Part shown: positions 16,856 to 28,831 of the stretch, in pieces
How positions within the stretch are numbered: the first letter of the stretch is position 1
Layout: every line of letters starts with the position of its first letter
Assembly: GCF_004521985.1 (NCBI RefSeq)
Contig: NZ_SBHZ01000001.1
Location: forward strand, 62,001 to 126,000
Origin: Ectopseudomonas khazarica
Lineage (GTDB): Bacteria > Pseudomonadota > Gammaproteobacteria > Pseudomonadales > Pseudomonadaceae
Reading direction: 5' to 3'
Length of the DNA stretch: 64,000 nucleotides
Notes under the pieces: model-generated
Database searches by the model: none
What the model was told of the DNA's origin: nothing
Seen by the model: only the letters and a program-made list of their open reading frames with translations
Made by a program: the position numbers and the translations under genes

Positions 16856-17850
16856 GCGCGCCTCCGCAGCTGGTCGGGCCACAGCACCTGGCCGACCAGC
16901 AGCAGCGAGCCCAGCAGCGCCAGCGCCAGTGGCCAGGCGTACAGCGCCAGGGCAGGGCGGGCGAGAGTCGGTTGCTGGGCTACGGGCTCCAGGCGGTCGA
17001 GGCTGAGCTCGATCTGCTCCAGCTCGGCCTGGCTGCGTGCGCGGAAGTATTCGCCACCGGTGGCATCGACGATCGCGTGCAGGGTCGGTTCGTCCAGTTC
17101 GAGGCCACTGTTGAAGCCCAGCGCGCCAGCCAGGCCGTCTTGCTGAGGGTCGGCGCCGATGCCGATGGCATAGATGCGCACGCCTTCATCGGCGGCCAGT
17201 TGCGCGGCCACCAGCGGCTCGATGCTGCCGCCGTTGTTGGCTCCGTCGGTGATCAGCACCAGTACGCGGCTCTGCGCCGGGCGCTGGCGCAGGCGCTTGA
17301 CCGCCAGGCCGATGGCGTCGCCGATGGCGGTGTTCTTGCCGGCGATGCCGATCAGCGATTCCTCCAGCCAGGTGCGCACGGTGGTGCGGTCGAACGTCAG
17401 CGGTGCCTGCAGGTAGGCCTGGCTGCCGAAGAGGATCAGGCCGACGCGGTCACCACGGCGGCCATCGATGAAATCACCGAGCAGGCGCTTGACCAGCTCC
17501 AGGCGGCTGATCGGCTCGTCGTCCCATTGCATGTCGGCGTAATCCATCGAGCCGGACACATCCACCGCCAGCAGCAGGTCGCGGCCGCTGGCCGGCAACG
17601 GCAAGGGTTCGCCGACCCACTGCGGGCGCGCCGCCGCGCACAGCAGCAGGCACCAGAGCAGCACCAGCGGGGCCTGCTGGCGCCAGCTGGGCAGGGCGGC
17701 GCGGGCGCGGCGGCCACTCAGGGCCTGCAGTTCGTCGAGGAAGCTGACGCGCAGCGCCGCATCGCCGCTGTCGGCGGCCGGCAACAGCAGGCGCAGCAGC
17801 CAGGGCAGCGGCGCCAGGAGGAAGACCCACGGCCAGGCGAACTCAAACAT
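16852..17850 (-). CDS. batA: BatA-like VWA domain protein
   Basis: 332 residues from ATG 17850; the longer frame to 17871 lacks support. There are two N-terminal helices (about 4-24 and 58-76), a VWA domain with an intact MIDAS DVSGS (Asp97, Ser99, Ser101), a downstream Thr/Asp pair (LITDGANNGG) and a C-terminal helix (ALYAWPLALALLGSLLLVGQVLW). It probably sits in the inner membrane with the VWA domain exposed to MoxR in the cytoplasm. It overlaps the DUF4381 gene by 8 bases. The intact MIDAS contrasts with the degenerate one in the adjacent BatB. Confidence 0.9.
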   Translation of the reverse strand: MFEFAWPWVFLLAPLPWLLRLLLPAADSGDAALRVSFLDELQALSGRRARAALPSWRQQAPLVLLWCLLLCAAARPQWVGEPLPLPASGRDLLLAVDVSGSMDYADMQWDDEPISRLELVKRLLGDFIDGRRGDRVGLILFGSQAYLQAPLTFDRTTVRTWLEESLIGIAGKNTAIGDAIGLAVKRLRQRPAQSRVLVLITDGANNGGSIEPLVAAQLAADEGVRIYAIGIGADPQQDGLAGALGFNSGLELDEPTLHAIVDATGGEYFRARSQAELEQIELSLDRLEPVAQQPTLARPALALYAWPLALALLGSLLLVGQVLWPDQLRRRA

Positions 17851-18333
17851 GCTTGCGAATCCACACGGCAATGGCCTGGTCGAGCTCGGCGATGGCCTTG
17901 TCGCTCAGCGTGCACTGCGGCTTGTAGCTGCCTTCGACCAGAATCATCCAGCGCGTCAGGCCGGCGGCCGGGCAGCGGTTGTCGAGGAACGCCAGCCAGG
18001 CGCGACTGCTCAGCACGTGGCTGCCGCTGTCCGGATAGCGTTCGCGGCACAGTCGCTTGAGCAGGGCGTTGAGCTGTTGCAGCCAGGGGCCGGCCGGCGC
18101 TGCGTCGTAGGGTTTGCTCAGCCGCGCCAGTTCGTCCAGCGCGGCCTGGCGCAGCGGGTCCAGGTCGTTCTCGAGCTGCGCCCTGGGCGGACGCTGGCGC
18201 CAGCGCCGAAGCAGCTGCCAGAGTCCCCAGCCGAGCAGCGGCAGCAGGGCCGCCAGCAGCCACCAGCCCGGTGCTGGCGGCCACCAGGGCACGGGCGCCG
18301 GTTCGATCAGCGGCTGCAACTGGTCGATGGGGT

Positions 18334-18337
<4 letters not shown>
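17843..18337 (-). CDS. DUF4381 membrane protein
   Basis: 164 residues. A proline-rich start (PLIEPAPVPWWPPAPG) leads into one helix (about 25-43) and then an Arg-rich cytoplasmic part, RYPDSGSHVLSSRAWLAFLD, typical of DUF4381 proteins that lie between the DUF58 and VWA genes of moxR operons. The role is unknown but the position is conserved. It overlaps both neighbours (4 bases with DUF58, 8 with batA), so translation is coupled. Confidence 0.85.
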
Positions 18338-20253
<1,916 letters not shown>

Positions 20254-20447
20254 CGTCGGGCTCTTCTGGCGGATGGGCAAGGCGCACTGCGACCTCGCGT
20301 GCAGACCGCCGACTTTAATGCATTTGCGCCTTCAGCCGCTATGCATGGCGCGGGTGATGCACCGCCTGGTGAAAGAAATGAGCGACGCATCGCCAGGCGC
20401 CAGGGCAGTCCATCACAGCGCGTGCTGGATTGCCCGGGCGCGGCCGC

Positions 20448-21377
20448 TCATTGCCACTGCGCGAGCAGTCGACGCTGGCTGCGCTGTGCGCTGTCCTGGG
20501 TGGTCGGTTGCAGCCACAGGCTCTGCCCTGGCAGGCATTGCGCCAGGCGCGCCACCGCCTGGGGTGTCAGCGCGCCCAGGCGTGGATAGCCGCCGATGGT
20601 CTGGCGGTCATTGAGCAGGATGATCGGCTGGCCGTCCGGGGGCACCTGCACGGCGCCGAGTGGAATGCCTTCGGAGATCATCGAGCCGCGCTGGCATTGC
20701 AGTTGCGGACCGTTGAGGCGAATGCCCATGCGATCGGCACGCTGGTCGATCAGCCACTCGCTGTTGAAGGCGTCGAACAGGCTCTGGCCACGGAAGTCAC
20801 CGATCTGCGCGCCGAGCACCACCTGCAGCCGGGGGGCATCCTCGTAGACGGGGATGCACGCCGCGGGCATCTGCCGGGCAGCGGCTGCTTCCGCGTCCCA
20901 GGTGAGCGCATCACCCACGGCCAGCGGGCGGCCGTCGCCGTGCAGGCCGCCGAGCCCCTCGCGGCGCATGCTCGCGCAACTGCCCAGTACCAGGGGCGCC
21001 TTGAACCCGCCGGGCGCGGCCAGGTAGGCCCGTGCGCCCTGGCGCGGCGTGGCGAAGCTCAGGCGCTGCCCCTGGCGCACGCTGAAACTGCGCCAGGGCA
21101 GCAAGGCCTGGTCATCGAGACGCGCGCCGAGATCCGCGCCGGTCACTGCCAGGGTCGCATCGCGGGTGCACTCGAATTCGAGGTTGCCGAGGGTGATCTC
21201 CACCACGGCTGCCGTGAGCGGGTTGCCCAGCAGCCAGTTGGCCCAGCGGTGGGCGATCCAGTCCAGTGCGCCGCTCTGGGTCACGCCAAGGTGGCGTACG
21301 CCGAAGCGCCCAGCATCCTGCAACTGAATGAAAGGGCTGCTGCGCAGCACGCGCAGGCCATTGCCGATCGCGCTCAT
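20448..21377 (-). CDS. pxpC: 5-oxoprolinase subunit C (biotin-dependent carboxyltransferase-like)
   Basis: 309 residues of the KipA/urea amidolyase-related family: LQDAGRFGVRHLGVTQSGALD near the N-terminus and GSMISEGIPLGAVQVPPDGQPIILLNDRQTIGGYPRLG in the C-terminal half are family signatures. With PxpA and PxpB it forms the ATP-dependent 5-oxoprolinase that opens pyroglutamate to glutamate. ATG 21377 overlaps the pxpB stop by 4 bases. It is the last gene of the pxpABC operon. Confidence 0.93.
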   Translation of the reverse strand: MSAIGNGLRVLRSSPFIQLQDAGRFGVRHLGVTQSGALDWIAHRWANWLLGNPLTAAVVEITLGNLEFECTRDATLAVTGADLGARLDDQALLPWRSFSVRQGQRLSFATPRQGARAYLAAPGGFKAPLVLGSCASMRREGLGGLHGDGRPLAVGDALTWDAEAAAARQMPAACIPVYEDAPRLQVVLGAQIGDFRGQSLFDAFNSEWLIDQRADRMGIRLNGPQLQCQRGSMISEGIPLGAVQVPPDGQPIILLNDRQTIGGYPRLGALTPQAVARLAQCLPGQSLWLQPTTQDSAQRSQRRLLAQWQ

Positions 21378-22087
21378 TGGCTGGCCTCCAGCGGACTGTC
21401 GTCACCGCCCAGGCGAATGAATTCGGCGCGTTCGACAGCGACGAAGCGTACGCGGTCACCGGGTTGCAGCAGGCTGTAGCCCTCGATGTCGCTGCCGAAC
21501 AGGCGGGTCGGGGTACGCCCGATCAGGTTCCAGCCGCCGGGGGAGACCACCGGATAGGCGGCGGTCTGGCGCTCGGCGATGCCGACGCTGCCCGCAGCGA
21601 TGCGCTGGCGGGGCGTGCTCAGGCGCGGTGCGGCGAGGATTTCCTCGACCAGCCCCATGAAGGCGAAGCCCGGTGCGAAACCCAGGGCGAAGACCTGGTA
21701 GGCATGGCCGCTGTGACGAGCGATCACCTCGGCTTCGCTGAGACCGCTGCGGCGTGCCAGCAGCTGCAGTTCCGGGCCGACGCTGCGGTCGTACCAGGTC
21801 GGCAGCTGGTGCTCACGGCCGTTCTGCACGTCGGCAGGCTGCAGGCCATCGAGTGCCTCGGCGACCTTGGCGCGCGCCTGGGCGCTGTCGAGCTGGCACA
21901 GGTCATAGTGCAGCAGCAGCGTGGTGTAGGAGGGCACCAGGTCCAGCAGGGCGTCGCCGAAGGTGGCCTGCAGGCGCGTGCGTGCCGCCAGCATCCAGGG
22001 CATGTTGGCTTCGTCGATGTGATCGAACAGGCGCAGGATCAGGCTGTCGATGCCGGCGACTTCCAGTCGCACACTGGGCGCCTTCAT
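21374..22087 (-). CDS. pxpB: 5-oxoprolinase subunit B (KipI-like)
   Basis: 237 residues from ATG 22087, the ATGA overlap with pxpA; upstream in-frame codons belong to pxpA sequence. Family signatures are visible: [33 protein letters not shown] and [37 protein letters not shown]. It provides the KipI-like subunit that pairs with PxpC. Soluble and cytoplasmic. Confidence 0.93.
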   Translation of the reverse strand: MKAPSVRLEVAGIDSLILRLFDHIDEANMPWMLAARTRLQATFGDALLDLVPSYTTLLLHYDLCQLDSAQARAKVAEALDGLQPADVQNGREHQLPTWYDRSVGPELQLLARRSGLSEAEVIARHSGHAYQVFALGFAPGFAFMGLVEEILAAPRLSTPRQRIAAGSVGIAERQTAAYPVVSPGGWNLIGRTPTRLFGSDIEGYSLLQPGDRVRFVAVERAEFIRLGGDDSPLEASQ

Positions 22088-22836
22088 GCCTGGGCCAGAT
22101 GGTCGAAGGCCTGGCGGATACGCTTGACCGCCGCGACCGAGCTGGCGTTGTCGCCATGCACGCACAGGGTCTGCGCGACCAGCGGCAGGGCACTGCCATC
22201 GCTGGCCTGCAGCGCCTCGCCACGTGCCAGGGTCACGGCCTGGGCGACTATCACTTCGCTGTCGTGATGCACTGCGCCGGGCAGGCTGCGGCTCACCAGG
22301 TAGCCGGCGGCGTCGTAGGCGCGATCGGCGAAGGCCTCGAACCACAGGGTCAGGCCGAACTCGTCGCCCAGTGCCTGGGCAGCAGCGTTGTCGCGGGTGC
22401 ACATCAGCATCAGCGGCAGCTGGCGATCGTACTTGGCCACGGCGCTCATCACCGCGCGCAGGGTGGCGGGCTTGCGCATCATGTCCTGGTACAGCGCGCC
22501 ATGCGGTTTGACGTAGCTGACGCGGGTGCCCTGGCTGCGGCAGAGGCCTTCCAGCGCGCCGATCTGATAGAGCATCAGGTCTTCGACTTCCTGGGGCGAG
22601 CAGTCCATCGAGCGGCGGCCGAAGCCGACCAGGTCCTGGTAGGCGGTATGTGCGCCGATGCGTACGTTGTGCGCCACGGCAAGGGCCACGGTCTTGCGCA
22701 TCACGCTGGGGTCGGAGGCGTGGAAGCCGCAGGCGATGTTGGCGCAGTCGATATAGGGCATGACCTCGGCGTCCAGGCCCATGGTCCAGGCGCCGAAGCT
22801 TTCGCCGATGTCGCAGTTCAGAAGCAGGCTGTTCAA
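22084..22836 (-). CDS. pxpA: 5-oxoprolinase subunit A (LamB/YcsF family)
   Basis: 250 residues. [12 protein letters not shown] (7-18) and [19 protein letters not shown] carry the conserved metal/active-site residues of the LamB/YcsF fold, and [11 protein letters not shown] is a further signature. It is the first gene of pxpABC. The TTGGAC end of regulatory element A lies 89 bases upstream on the minus strand, so expression is probably controlled by the same regulator as the TRAP and porin genes. Confidence 0.95.
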   Translation of the reverse strand: MNSLLLNCDIGESFGAWTMGLDAEVMPYIDCANIACGFHASDPSVMRKTVALAVAHNVRIGAHTAYQDLVGFGRRSMDCSPQEVEDLMLYQIGALEGLCRSQGTRVSYVKPHGALYQDMMRKPATLRAVMSAVAKYDRQLPLMLMCTRDNAAAQALGDEFGLTLWFEAFADRAYDAAGYLVSRSLPGAVHHDSEVIVAQAVTLARGEALQASDGSALPLVAQTLCVHGDNASSVAAVKRIRQAFDHLAQA

Positions 22837-22924
22837 GGGAGCATCCTAATCATGGCTTGTCGATTCCAGCAGCGTTGAGCTGTCCTGGCTGATGGCTGCA
22901 TTTTTTCCGTTGCCACGGAACAGC

Positions 22925-22961
22925 GTCCAACTAATAAAAACATCCGCCGGAGATAGGAAAA
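22925..22961 (-). promoter_or_regulatory. Candidate LysR operator A, facing pxpA
   Basis: GTCCAAC (22925-22931), 20 bases, then GATAGGAAAA (22952-22961). Read toward pxpA it ends in TTGGAC, a good -35 hexamer. One of four copies in the island (also 22981-23020, 27558-27595 and 28832-28870), each facing a transcription unit. Confidence 0.7.
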
Positions 22962-22980
22962 GCTGATGGTGGCGGGCATC

Positions 22981-23020
22981 GGATTTTTCGATCGCCAGGC
23001 GCTGGTTTTTCCCGTTGGAC
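22981..23020 (+). promoter_or_regulatory. Candidate LysR operator B, facing dctP1
   Basis: On the minus strand it reads GTCCAAC (23020-23014), 20 bases, GATCGAAAAA. Plus-strand TTGGAC at 23015-23020 is a candidate -35 for the dctP-like gene 126 bases downstream. Elements A and B lie back to back in the 309-base divergent promoter region 22837-23145, which holds nothing else recognisable. Confidence 0.7.
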
Positions 23021-23145
23021 AGCGTGCGTCGCGTGGGTCGACAGTGCGTCGGGTGAACGCTCCCTGGCGCCGTTCTGGCGCATCCCGGTGCCCCGCACCG
23101 GGGCCTCTTGCGTTTCCTTCGACCCGACACGAACGGGGGACCCCG

Positions 23146-24141
23146 ATGAAGACCGCTCCCTGCATGTCCGCGCTCTGCGCGTTGCTCGTCGTTCTACCCA
23201 TGAAAGTATCCGCGCAAGGTGCCGCGTCCTGGTCGATGTCGGTGGAGCAACCGGCTGGCAATTTCATCAGCCGCGTGGCCGTCGATTTTGCCAGGAATGT
23301 GCGCCAGACCACCAAGGGGCAGCTGAACATTCGCGTGCATCCCGGTTCTGCCCTGTACAGCCGGCCGCAGGTGAAGGGCGCCGTGAGCCGCGGTGACATT
23401 CAGCTCGGCGATGTGTTCATGTCCGCGCTGGGTGCCGAGGACCCGCTCTACGAACTGGACAGCCTGCCGTTTCTCGCCACCGATTACGAGCAGGCGCGCC
23501 GGCTCTGGGCCGTCAGCCGCGGGGCGGTCGAGCAGCGCCTGCTGGTCGATGGCGTGCGCCTGCTGTATGCGGTGCCCTGGCCGGCGCAGAGCCTGTTCAG
23601 CACGCGCCCGCTGCGCCAGCCGGGCGATATCCGCGACCTGAGCTTTCGCAGCTACAACCCGACCATCTCGCGCCTGGCGCAGCTGCTCGAGGCCCGGCCC
23701 ACGACCATCGACACCGAGGACGTGCCGCAGGCGTTCCGCGACGGCCAGGTCGACATCATGCTCACCTCCAGCGCCACGGGAGTGGACCTGCGCGCCTGGG
23801 ACTTCACCTCGCACTTCTATGATGTGCGCGCCTTCATCCCGAAGAACATCGTGATCGTCAACGAGCGTGCCTTCCAGCGCTTGCCCGAGGCGCAGCGTCA
23901 GGCCCTGCTGCATGCGGCCGAGCGCGCCGAGCGGGCAGGCTGGGAGCTGTCCTGGGCACTGACCGAGTACCAGACGCGCATGCTCGCGCGACATGGCATG
24001 GAGGTGGTTCGCGACATCGATCCGGCCCTGCAGCAGGGGCTGGTCGAGGTGGGGCAGCGGCTGACCGAGGAGTGGCTGGCGCGTGCCGGTGACACGCGGG
24101 CAGGGATCATCCACGAATACCGGCAAGAGCAGGCGCGCTGA
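23146..24141 (+). CDS. TRAP transporter solute-binding protein (DctP), paralogue 1
   Basis: 331 residues from ATG 23146, with GGGGGA just upstream. It has a signal peptide (LCALLVVLPMKVSAQG) and then the DctP fold: WSMSVEQPAGNF, RVHPGSALYSRPQ, FRSYNPTISRLAQ, and WDFTSHFYDVRAFIPKNIVIVNERAF, where the Arg and Asn of the carboxylate-binding site sit. It is clearly paralogous to the DctP at 28953. It has no DctQ/DctM of its own, so it probably feeds the permease at 30000-31868. It is transcribed divergently from pxpABC, which points to 5-oxoproline or a similar acid as ligand; this is inference from context. Confidence 0.9.
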   Translation: MKTAPCMSALCALLVVLPMKVSAQGAASWSMSVEQPAGNFISRVAVDFARNVRQTTKGQLNIRVHPGSALYSRPQVKGAVSRGDIQLGDVFMSALGAEDPLYELDSLPFLATDYEQARRLWAVSRGAVEQRLLVDGVRLLYAVPWPAQSLFSTRPLRQPGDIRDLSFRSYNPTISRLAQLLEARPTTIDTEDVPQAFRDGQVDIMLTSSATGVDLRAWDFTSHFYDVRAFIPKNIVIVNERAFQRLPEAQRQALLHAAERAERAGWELSWALTEYQTRMLARHGMEVVRDIDPALQQGLVEVGQRLTEEWLARAGDTRAGIIHEYRQEQAR

Positions 24142-24184
24142 ACCACGGCGGCGGGCGTCAGCCTCGAGCTGGCGCCCGTCGTGC

Positions 24185-26068
24185 TCATGCCAGGCGAAAC
24201 TGGCTGGCGCTGCGACTCAGGGCGTCGACCTGGGATGACAGCCCCTCGGTATGACCGCCCAGCGTATGGCGCAGCTCTTTGCTTTGCCCGGTGTGCACGT
24301 GGATGGTCTCCATCTTGTCGGCGATGTCCTCGGTGGTGGTGGACACTTCCTCGATGGCGACCACCACCTGGTTCATCTCGCCGGTCAGGCGCTCCATCGC
24401 CGAGGTGATCGAGGTGATCGCGTCGGCGACCTGCGCCGCATGGCGTTCGCTGTCGGCTGCCAGGTTCAGGCCGTTGCTCATCAACTGATGCATGTGCCGG
24501 GTCTGTTGCTGGAACTCACCGACGATGGCGCTGATGTCGGTGGTGGCGGCCACGGTCTTCTGCGCCAGCGAGCGCACTTCATCGGCCACCACCGAGAAGC
24601 CGCGCCCGGCATCACCGGCCCGCGCCGCCTCGATGGCCGCGTTGAGCGCGAGCAGGTTGGTCTGGTCGGCCAGGCTGTTGATCACATCGACGATGCCGTT
24701 GACCCGGGCGCTGCTCTGGCCGAGGGCGTCCACCTGGTTGTGCGTGTCCTGAATCAGCTGCGCCAGGCGGCTCATGCTGTTCACGCTGGCGGCGATCACT
24801 TCGCCGCCGTTGCGCGCCGCGTCGTAGGCACTGGTGGTGGCGCTGCCGACTTCCGCAGTGCGCTGCGCCATGTCGTTGAGGGTGGCGCTGATCTGGTGCG
24901 AGGCGGAGGCGGCCTGCTCGGTCTGCATCTCCACCTGGCTGCTGTTGTCACCCAGCTGGCGCATGGCGTCGCCGAGGTGATTGTGCAAGCGGCTCAGCTC
25001 GCCGTTGGCACGTACCACCTCGGCCACGATGCCACCGATGCCCTGGATCATGCGATTGGCCGCGTCTGCCAGCTGATTGAATTCGTCGCGGCGGTTGCTT
25101 CCCACCGGCAGCTTGCCGCTGAGGTCGCCGGACGCCACCTGGCTGAGCAGCTGGATGACGTTGCGCAGGCGGCTGACCAGGGTGCGTGAGGCTTGCAGCA
25201 GGGTGAAGCAGAGCAGGGCGGCGACGGCCAGGAAACTCAGGCCCATCAGCCACAGCGCGGAGATGCGCGATTGCTCCGCCTCCTGCGCACGTCGCAGCAG
25301 CAGGCCGTCCTGCAGGGCGCGAGCCTGTTGTGCCATGCGCGCCTGCAAGTCTTCGCCCAGCTGGCCCAGGCGCTGGTTGGTGGCGTTGATGCGCTCGATA
25401 CTGGCATGGGCTTCGCCGAAGGCATCGGCGTAGGCCTGCACGTTCTTGCCGATCGGGGTCTGCTGCCACTCCAGGTCGGCGATCTGCTCCTGCAGCTTGC
25501 CGATCGCCGTCAGCGCGATCTGGGCGAAGGCCGGATCGAAGGTCGACAGGTAGTCGCGCTGGCTGCTCAGTGCGCTGGTGATGAACGGCTTGATCAGGTC
25601 GAAGCTGATGGCTTCCAGGGCCTTGCCCTTTTCACTCAGGACCTTGCGCTGGCCATCGAAGGGCGACAGCCCCAGCGCCTGGTTGAAGCTCAGCCACTGG
25701 CGCTGTTGTTCCAGCTCCTCCTCGAGGATGGCCTGGATCCGCTGTGCGTGTTGCAGGGTATCGTCGTCTCGCAAGGCTTGAGCTTTGGTCAACAGTTGTC
25801 CGATGAGTTCGTGCAATTCATCGAGACCGCTGCCGAATGCCGCCTGCTGCTCGGGCGTGAGCTTCTGGCGCTGGGCGTTCTGCCGCCACCAGCGGTTCAT
25901 CAGTTCGGTGCTGGCGCTGGCGTAGCTCGCCGCCTGCTCCCTGGCTTGCAGGGCGCTGCTCAGGCGGTGGCTGGCCCACAGCGAGGCGGCCGCCATCAAT
26001 GCCAGACTGATCAGGGTGAGCGCGATGAGGGCGCGGAATTTTTGTTGCCAGGACAGGTGCAAAGTCAC
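24185..26068 (-). CDS. Methyl-accepting chemotaxis protein
   Basis: 627 residues: helix 1 at about 12-32, a helical periplasmic sensor of about 240 residues, helix 2 at about 275-297, HAMP, then a long coiled-coil signalling domain with the hairpin [37 protein letters not shown]. It should report a ligand to CheA. The sensor is a long helical-bundle type rather than dCache, so the ligand cannot be named; its place inside the pxp/TRAP island suggests an organic acid. None of the four operator copies lies upstream of it. Confidence 0.95.
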   Translation of the reverse strand: MTLHLSWQQKFRALIALTLISLALMAAASLWASHRLSSALQAREQAASYASASTELMNRWWRQNAQRQKLTPEQQAAFGSGLDELHELIGQLLTKAQALRDDDTLQHAQRIQAILEEELEQQRQWLSFNQALGLSPFDGQRKVLSEKGKALEAISFDLIKPFITSALSSQRDYLSTFDPAFAQIALTAIGKLQEQIADLEWQQTPIGKNVQAYADAFGEAHASIERINATNQRLGQLGEDLQARMAQQARALQDGLLLRRAQEAEQSRISALWLMGLSFLAVAALLCFTLLQASRTLVSRLRNVIQLLSQVASGDLSGKLPVGSNRRDEFNQLADAANRMIQGIGGIVAEVVRANGELSRLHNHLGDAMRQLGDNSSQVEMQTEQAASASHQISATLNDMAQRTAEVGSATTSAYDAARNGGEVIAASVNSMSRLAQLIQDTHNQVDALGQSSARVNGIVDVINSLADQTNLLALNAAIEAARAGDAGRGFSVVADEVRSLAQKTVAATTDISAIVGEFQQQTRHMHQLMSNGLNLAADSERHAAQVADAITSITSAMERLTGEMNQVVVAIEEVSTTTEDIADKMETIHVHTGQSKELRHTLGGHTEGLSSQVDALSRSASQFRLA

Positions 26069-26165
26069 GATAACGCCTCGCCATCTTCTTCAGGATGATT
26101 CTCGGGGATCGGCAAGTTGTCATACGACTGCGGTGAAAGTCTATGGCTATCTTGCCGCCCGGGAA

Positions 26166-26193
26166 ATGAAAAACGGGGCCCCGAAGGCCCCGT
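26166..26193 (-). terminator. Rho-independent terminator of the porin gene
   Basis: On the minus strand ACGGGGCC (26193-26186) pairs with GGCCCCGT (26180-26173) across TTCGG, followed by TTTTTC. It separates the porin from the chemoreceptor gene. Confidence 0.92.
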
Positions 26194-26207
26194 CCGCGCA
26201 ACGCCGC

Positions 26208-27431
26208 TTACCAGAGCGGCAGGGTGTAGCTGAGGATCAGGCGGTTCTCGTCGAGATCGTTGCCGAAGTTGGAACGAACGGTGGCGTTGCGCCATTTCAG
26301 GCCCAGGTTCTTCAGCGGGCCGGTCTGCACCACGTAGGCGATATCCATGTCGCGCTCCCACTCCTTGCCCTCGCCGCTGCGTCCGGCGACCTCGACGTTG
26401 TCGCCGGAGATGTAGCGGGTCATGAAGGTCAGGCCGGGGATGCCGAGGCTGGCGAAGTTGTAGTCATAGCGCAGTTGCCAGGAACGTTCCTGGGTATTGG
26501 CGAAGTCGTTGATCTGCACGAAGTTGACCAGGAAGGGGTCGCTGTTGGCGATGTACGGGAAGGGGTCGTCACCGCTCATGCGCTGGTAGCCGGCGCCGAA
26601 GGCATGGCCACCCAGGCTGTAGGTGAACATGGCGCCGAAGGCCTTGTTGTCGAGGTCACGGAAGTTGCTGTCCTCGCGGCTCTGCGAATAGCGCAGGTCG
26701 CTCTTCAGCGACTGCCCTTCGCCCAGCGGCAGCACATGCACCAGGGTGCCGTAGTACTGCTGGTAGATGTCTTCCAGCGTGCCGTAGTGCAGGCCGGCGG
26801 TGAGCTGCGGCGTGAGCTTGTACTCACCACCGCCGAAGACGAAGGAATCGCTGCTGCCGCCGATGCGGTTGCCGCTCATCTCGGTGTAGTCGCTGGAGCT
26901 GTTGGCCTTGATCCGGTTGATCTTGCCGCCCTGCAGGGTCAGCTTGTCGATTTCCTGGACGTTGAGCAGCGCGCCCTGGAAGGTCTGCGGCAGCAGGCGC
27001 GAGTCATTGGCGGAGACGATCGGGCTGCGGAACTGCAGGGCGCCGACTTTCAGCGTGCTGTTGGAGATCCTGGCCTTGGCGGTCAGGGCGAGCTTCGAGT
27101 AATCGTCCTGCGATCCGCCGGAACGGTCGGCCGGCAGCAGGCCGGTGCCGGCGGTGCCGTCGCCGGAGTCGAGTTTCAGGCCGAGCATCCCCAATGCATC
27201 GATGCCGAAACCGACGGTGCCCTCGGTGTAGCCGGATTCCATGCGCAGCAGAAAACCTTGCGCCCATTCCTCAGCCTTGTCGCGAGCGCCGCTCTGACGG
27301 AAGTCGCGGTTGAAGTAGAAGTTGCGCATCTCGACGCTGGCCTTGCTGTCAGCGATGAAGTCGGCGTGCGCCAGGGTTGGCAGGCCGCTGCCGAGCAGCA
27401 GCGCGGATGCCAGTGGGTAATGGGGTTTCAT
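26208..27431 (-). CDS. OprD-family outer-membrane porin
   Basis: 407 residues from ATG 27431, with AGGAGA upstream. It has a signal peptide (SALLLGSGLPTLAHA-DF) and OprD-family hallmarks: FIADSKASVEMRNFYFNRDFR at the N-terminus, KARISNSTLKVGALQFRSPIV in the middle, and a C-terminal strand ENRLILSYTLPLW. OprD/OccD/OccK porins pass specific small carboxylates or amino acids; in P. aeruginosa one member (OpdO) has been linked to pyroglutamate and, to my recollection, lies beside ycsF/kipI-type genes. Operator C lies 127 bases upstream. Confidence 0.92.
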   Translation of the reverse strand: MKPHYPLASALLLGSGLPTLAHADFIADSKASVEMRNFYFNRDFRQSGARDKAEEWAQGFLLRMESGYTEGTVGFGIDALGMLGLKLDSGDGTAGTGLLPADRSGGSQDDYSKLALTAKARISNSTLKVGALQFRSPIVSANDSRLLPQTFQGALLNVQEIDKLTLQGGKINRIKANSSSDYTEMSGNRIGGSSDSFVFGGGEYKLTPQLTAGLHYGTLEDIYQQYYGTLVHVLPLGEGQSLKSDLRYSQSREDSNFRDLDNKAFGAMFTYSLGGHAFGAGYQRMSGDDPFPYIANSDPFLVNFVQINDFANTQERSWQLRYDYNFASLGIPGLTFMTRYISGDNVEVAGRSGEGKEWERDMDIAYVVQTGPLKNLGLKWRNATVRSNFGNDLDENRLILSYTLPLW

Positions 27432-27557
27432 GGTTGCAGTGTCTCCTGTTGGGAGCGCGCAGCGGCGAGAGCGGCTGCTTGGCAGAGCGCGTTTTGAATG
27501 ATGTTGTTGTGGTCTGCGCGGAGCGCGCCGCCATTCTTCAAAGCGTTGTTCGGCTGC

Positions 27558-27595
27558 GTCCAACGAGAAAAAACAGGGGGCCGGCGATAGGAAAA
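27558..27595 (-). promoter_or_regulatory. Candidate LysR operator C, between porin and lysR
   Basis: GTCCAAC (27558-27564), 21 bases, GATAGGAAAA (27586-27595). Read toward the porin it ends in TTGGAC. It lies in the divergent region between the porin and the regulator, the classical position for an autoregulated LysR operator. Confidence 0.75.
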
Positions 27596-27702
27596 TTCAT
27601 CCGCCGGGCGAAAAACCTCTGGCATGCAACCTGCTACGCCCAAGGCAGCATGGGTGCTGACGATCAGGCCCGGATGACGATATTGCGAAGAGGCGTTGTG
27701 GC

Positions 27703-28647
27703 ATGAACCTGAGATTTCTCGAGACCTTCGTTTGGGTGGCGCGGCTGAAGAGTTTCCGCCTGACTGCCGAGAAGCTGTTCAGTACCCAGGCGTCGATTTC
27801 CAGCCGCATCGCCGCGCTCGAGGATGAACTCGGTACGCGTCTTTTCCTGCGTGATTCCAAGGGCGTGTCGCTGACGCCCGAAGGGCAGAAGGTGCTCGAA
27901 TACGCCGAGCGGATGATCGACACCATGCAGGCGCTGAAGCAGTCGATCAGTGATACCGGCAGTATCCAGGGGCGCATCCGCATCGGGGCGATGGATACCG
28001 TCATTCACACCTGGTTGAGTCCGTTCGTAACACGGGTGATGGAGCGCTACCCCGCAGTGGAGATCGAACTGACCGCCGACACCGCGCGCAACCTCAACGA
28101 GCAACTGCTCAAGGGTTATCTGGACATCGTGTTCCAGACCGACATGGTCAATGGCGACAGCGTGCGCAATCTGCAGCTGGCGGTGTTCCCGGTGCGCTGG
28201 ATCGTGCCCACCGGCTCGCTGTACCACCGCCGCTACGCCTCCACGGATGAGCTGGCGCGCGAGCGCATCATCACCTTCTCGAAGAACTCGCGGCCGCACC
28301 AGGACATTCTCAACCTGCTGCACGCCGGCAGCGTCAGTGCGCCGCGCATCAACTGCGTCAACTCCATCGCGGCGATGACCCGGCTGATTCGCGATGGCTT
28401 CGGGGTCGGCGCCTTGCCGCCGGCGCTGGTCCACGATGAACTCAAGCAGGGGGTGCTGAGCATTCTCGACGACGTTCCCGAGCCGCCGGCCTTGCCGGTG
28501 GTGGCCACCTGGCGCACCGGGGTCGGGCTGGAACTCAGCGAAGACATCATCGCTCTGGCCTGCGAGGCGCTCGACGTCTATGCCGAGGAAATGGGCGAAG
28601 CCTGCATGGCGCGCGTCGCCCCGGCGCCGGAACAGCAGAGCGCCTGA
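27703..28647 (+). CDS. LysR-family transcriptional regulator
   Basis: 314 residues. The N-terminal winged helix-turn-helix is typical: LRFLETFVWVARLKSFRLTA and STQASISSRIAALEDELGTRLFLRDSKGVSLTPEG. The effector-binding domain covers about residues 90-295. It is divergent from the porin with operator C between them. The four copies of the GTCCAAC-N20/21-GAT element upstream of pxpA, dctP1, the porin and dctP2 make it the best candidate regulator of the whole island. The inducer is probably 5-oxoproline or a related acid; this is inference. Confidence 0.93.
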   Translation: MNLRFLETFVWVARLKSFRLTAEKLFSTQASISSRIAALEDELGTRLFLRDSKGVSLTPEGQKVLEYAERMIDTMQALKQSISDTGSIQGRIRIGAMDTVIHTWLSPFVTRVMERYPAVEIELTADTARNLNEQLLKGYLDIVFQTDMVNGDSVRNLQLAVFPVRWIVPTGSLYHRRYASTDELARERIITFSKNSRPHQDILNLLHAGSVSAPRINCVNSIAAMTRLIRDGFGVGALPPALVHDELKQGVLSILDDVPEPPALPVVATWRTGVGLELSEDIIALACEALDVYAEEMGEACMARVAPAPEQQSA

Positions 28648-28831
28648 GCCCTTACGCTGGTCGACGGCCCCTCGAGAAGCCCCCTCGGCAGGCTCGCTCA
28701 GCGCGCGTGAATCCCGCTTGCCTGTCTGTCATGCCCCGGCGCAGGCGGCCTTGCCCAGGTTTTCCAGGAGCCGTCAGCGGTTGCCCGCTGCTGGTGCATT
28801 TGCCACAGCGATGCCCCGTTTCATCCCATAA

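Noticed and set aside
27620..27636. Possible sigma-54 promoter (TGGCAT-N5-CTGCT) upstream of lysR
   Set aside because: GG and GC spacing is right but both hexamers deviate; LysR genes rarely use sigma-54, and operator C gives a better explanation.
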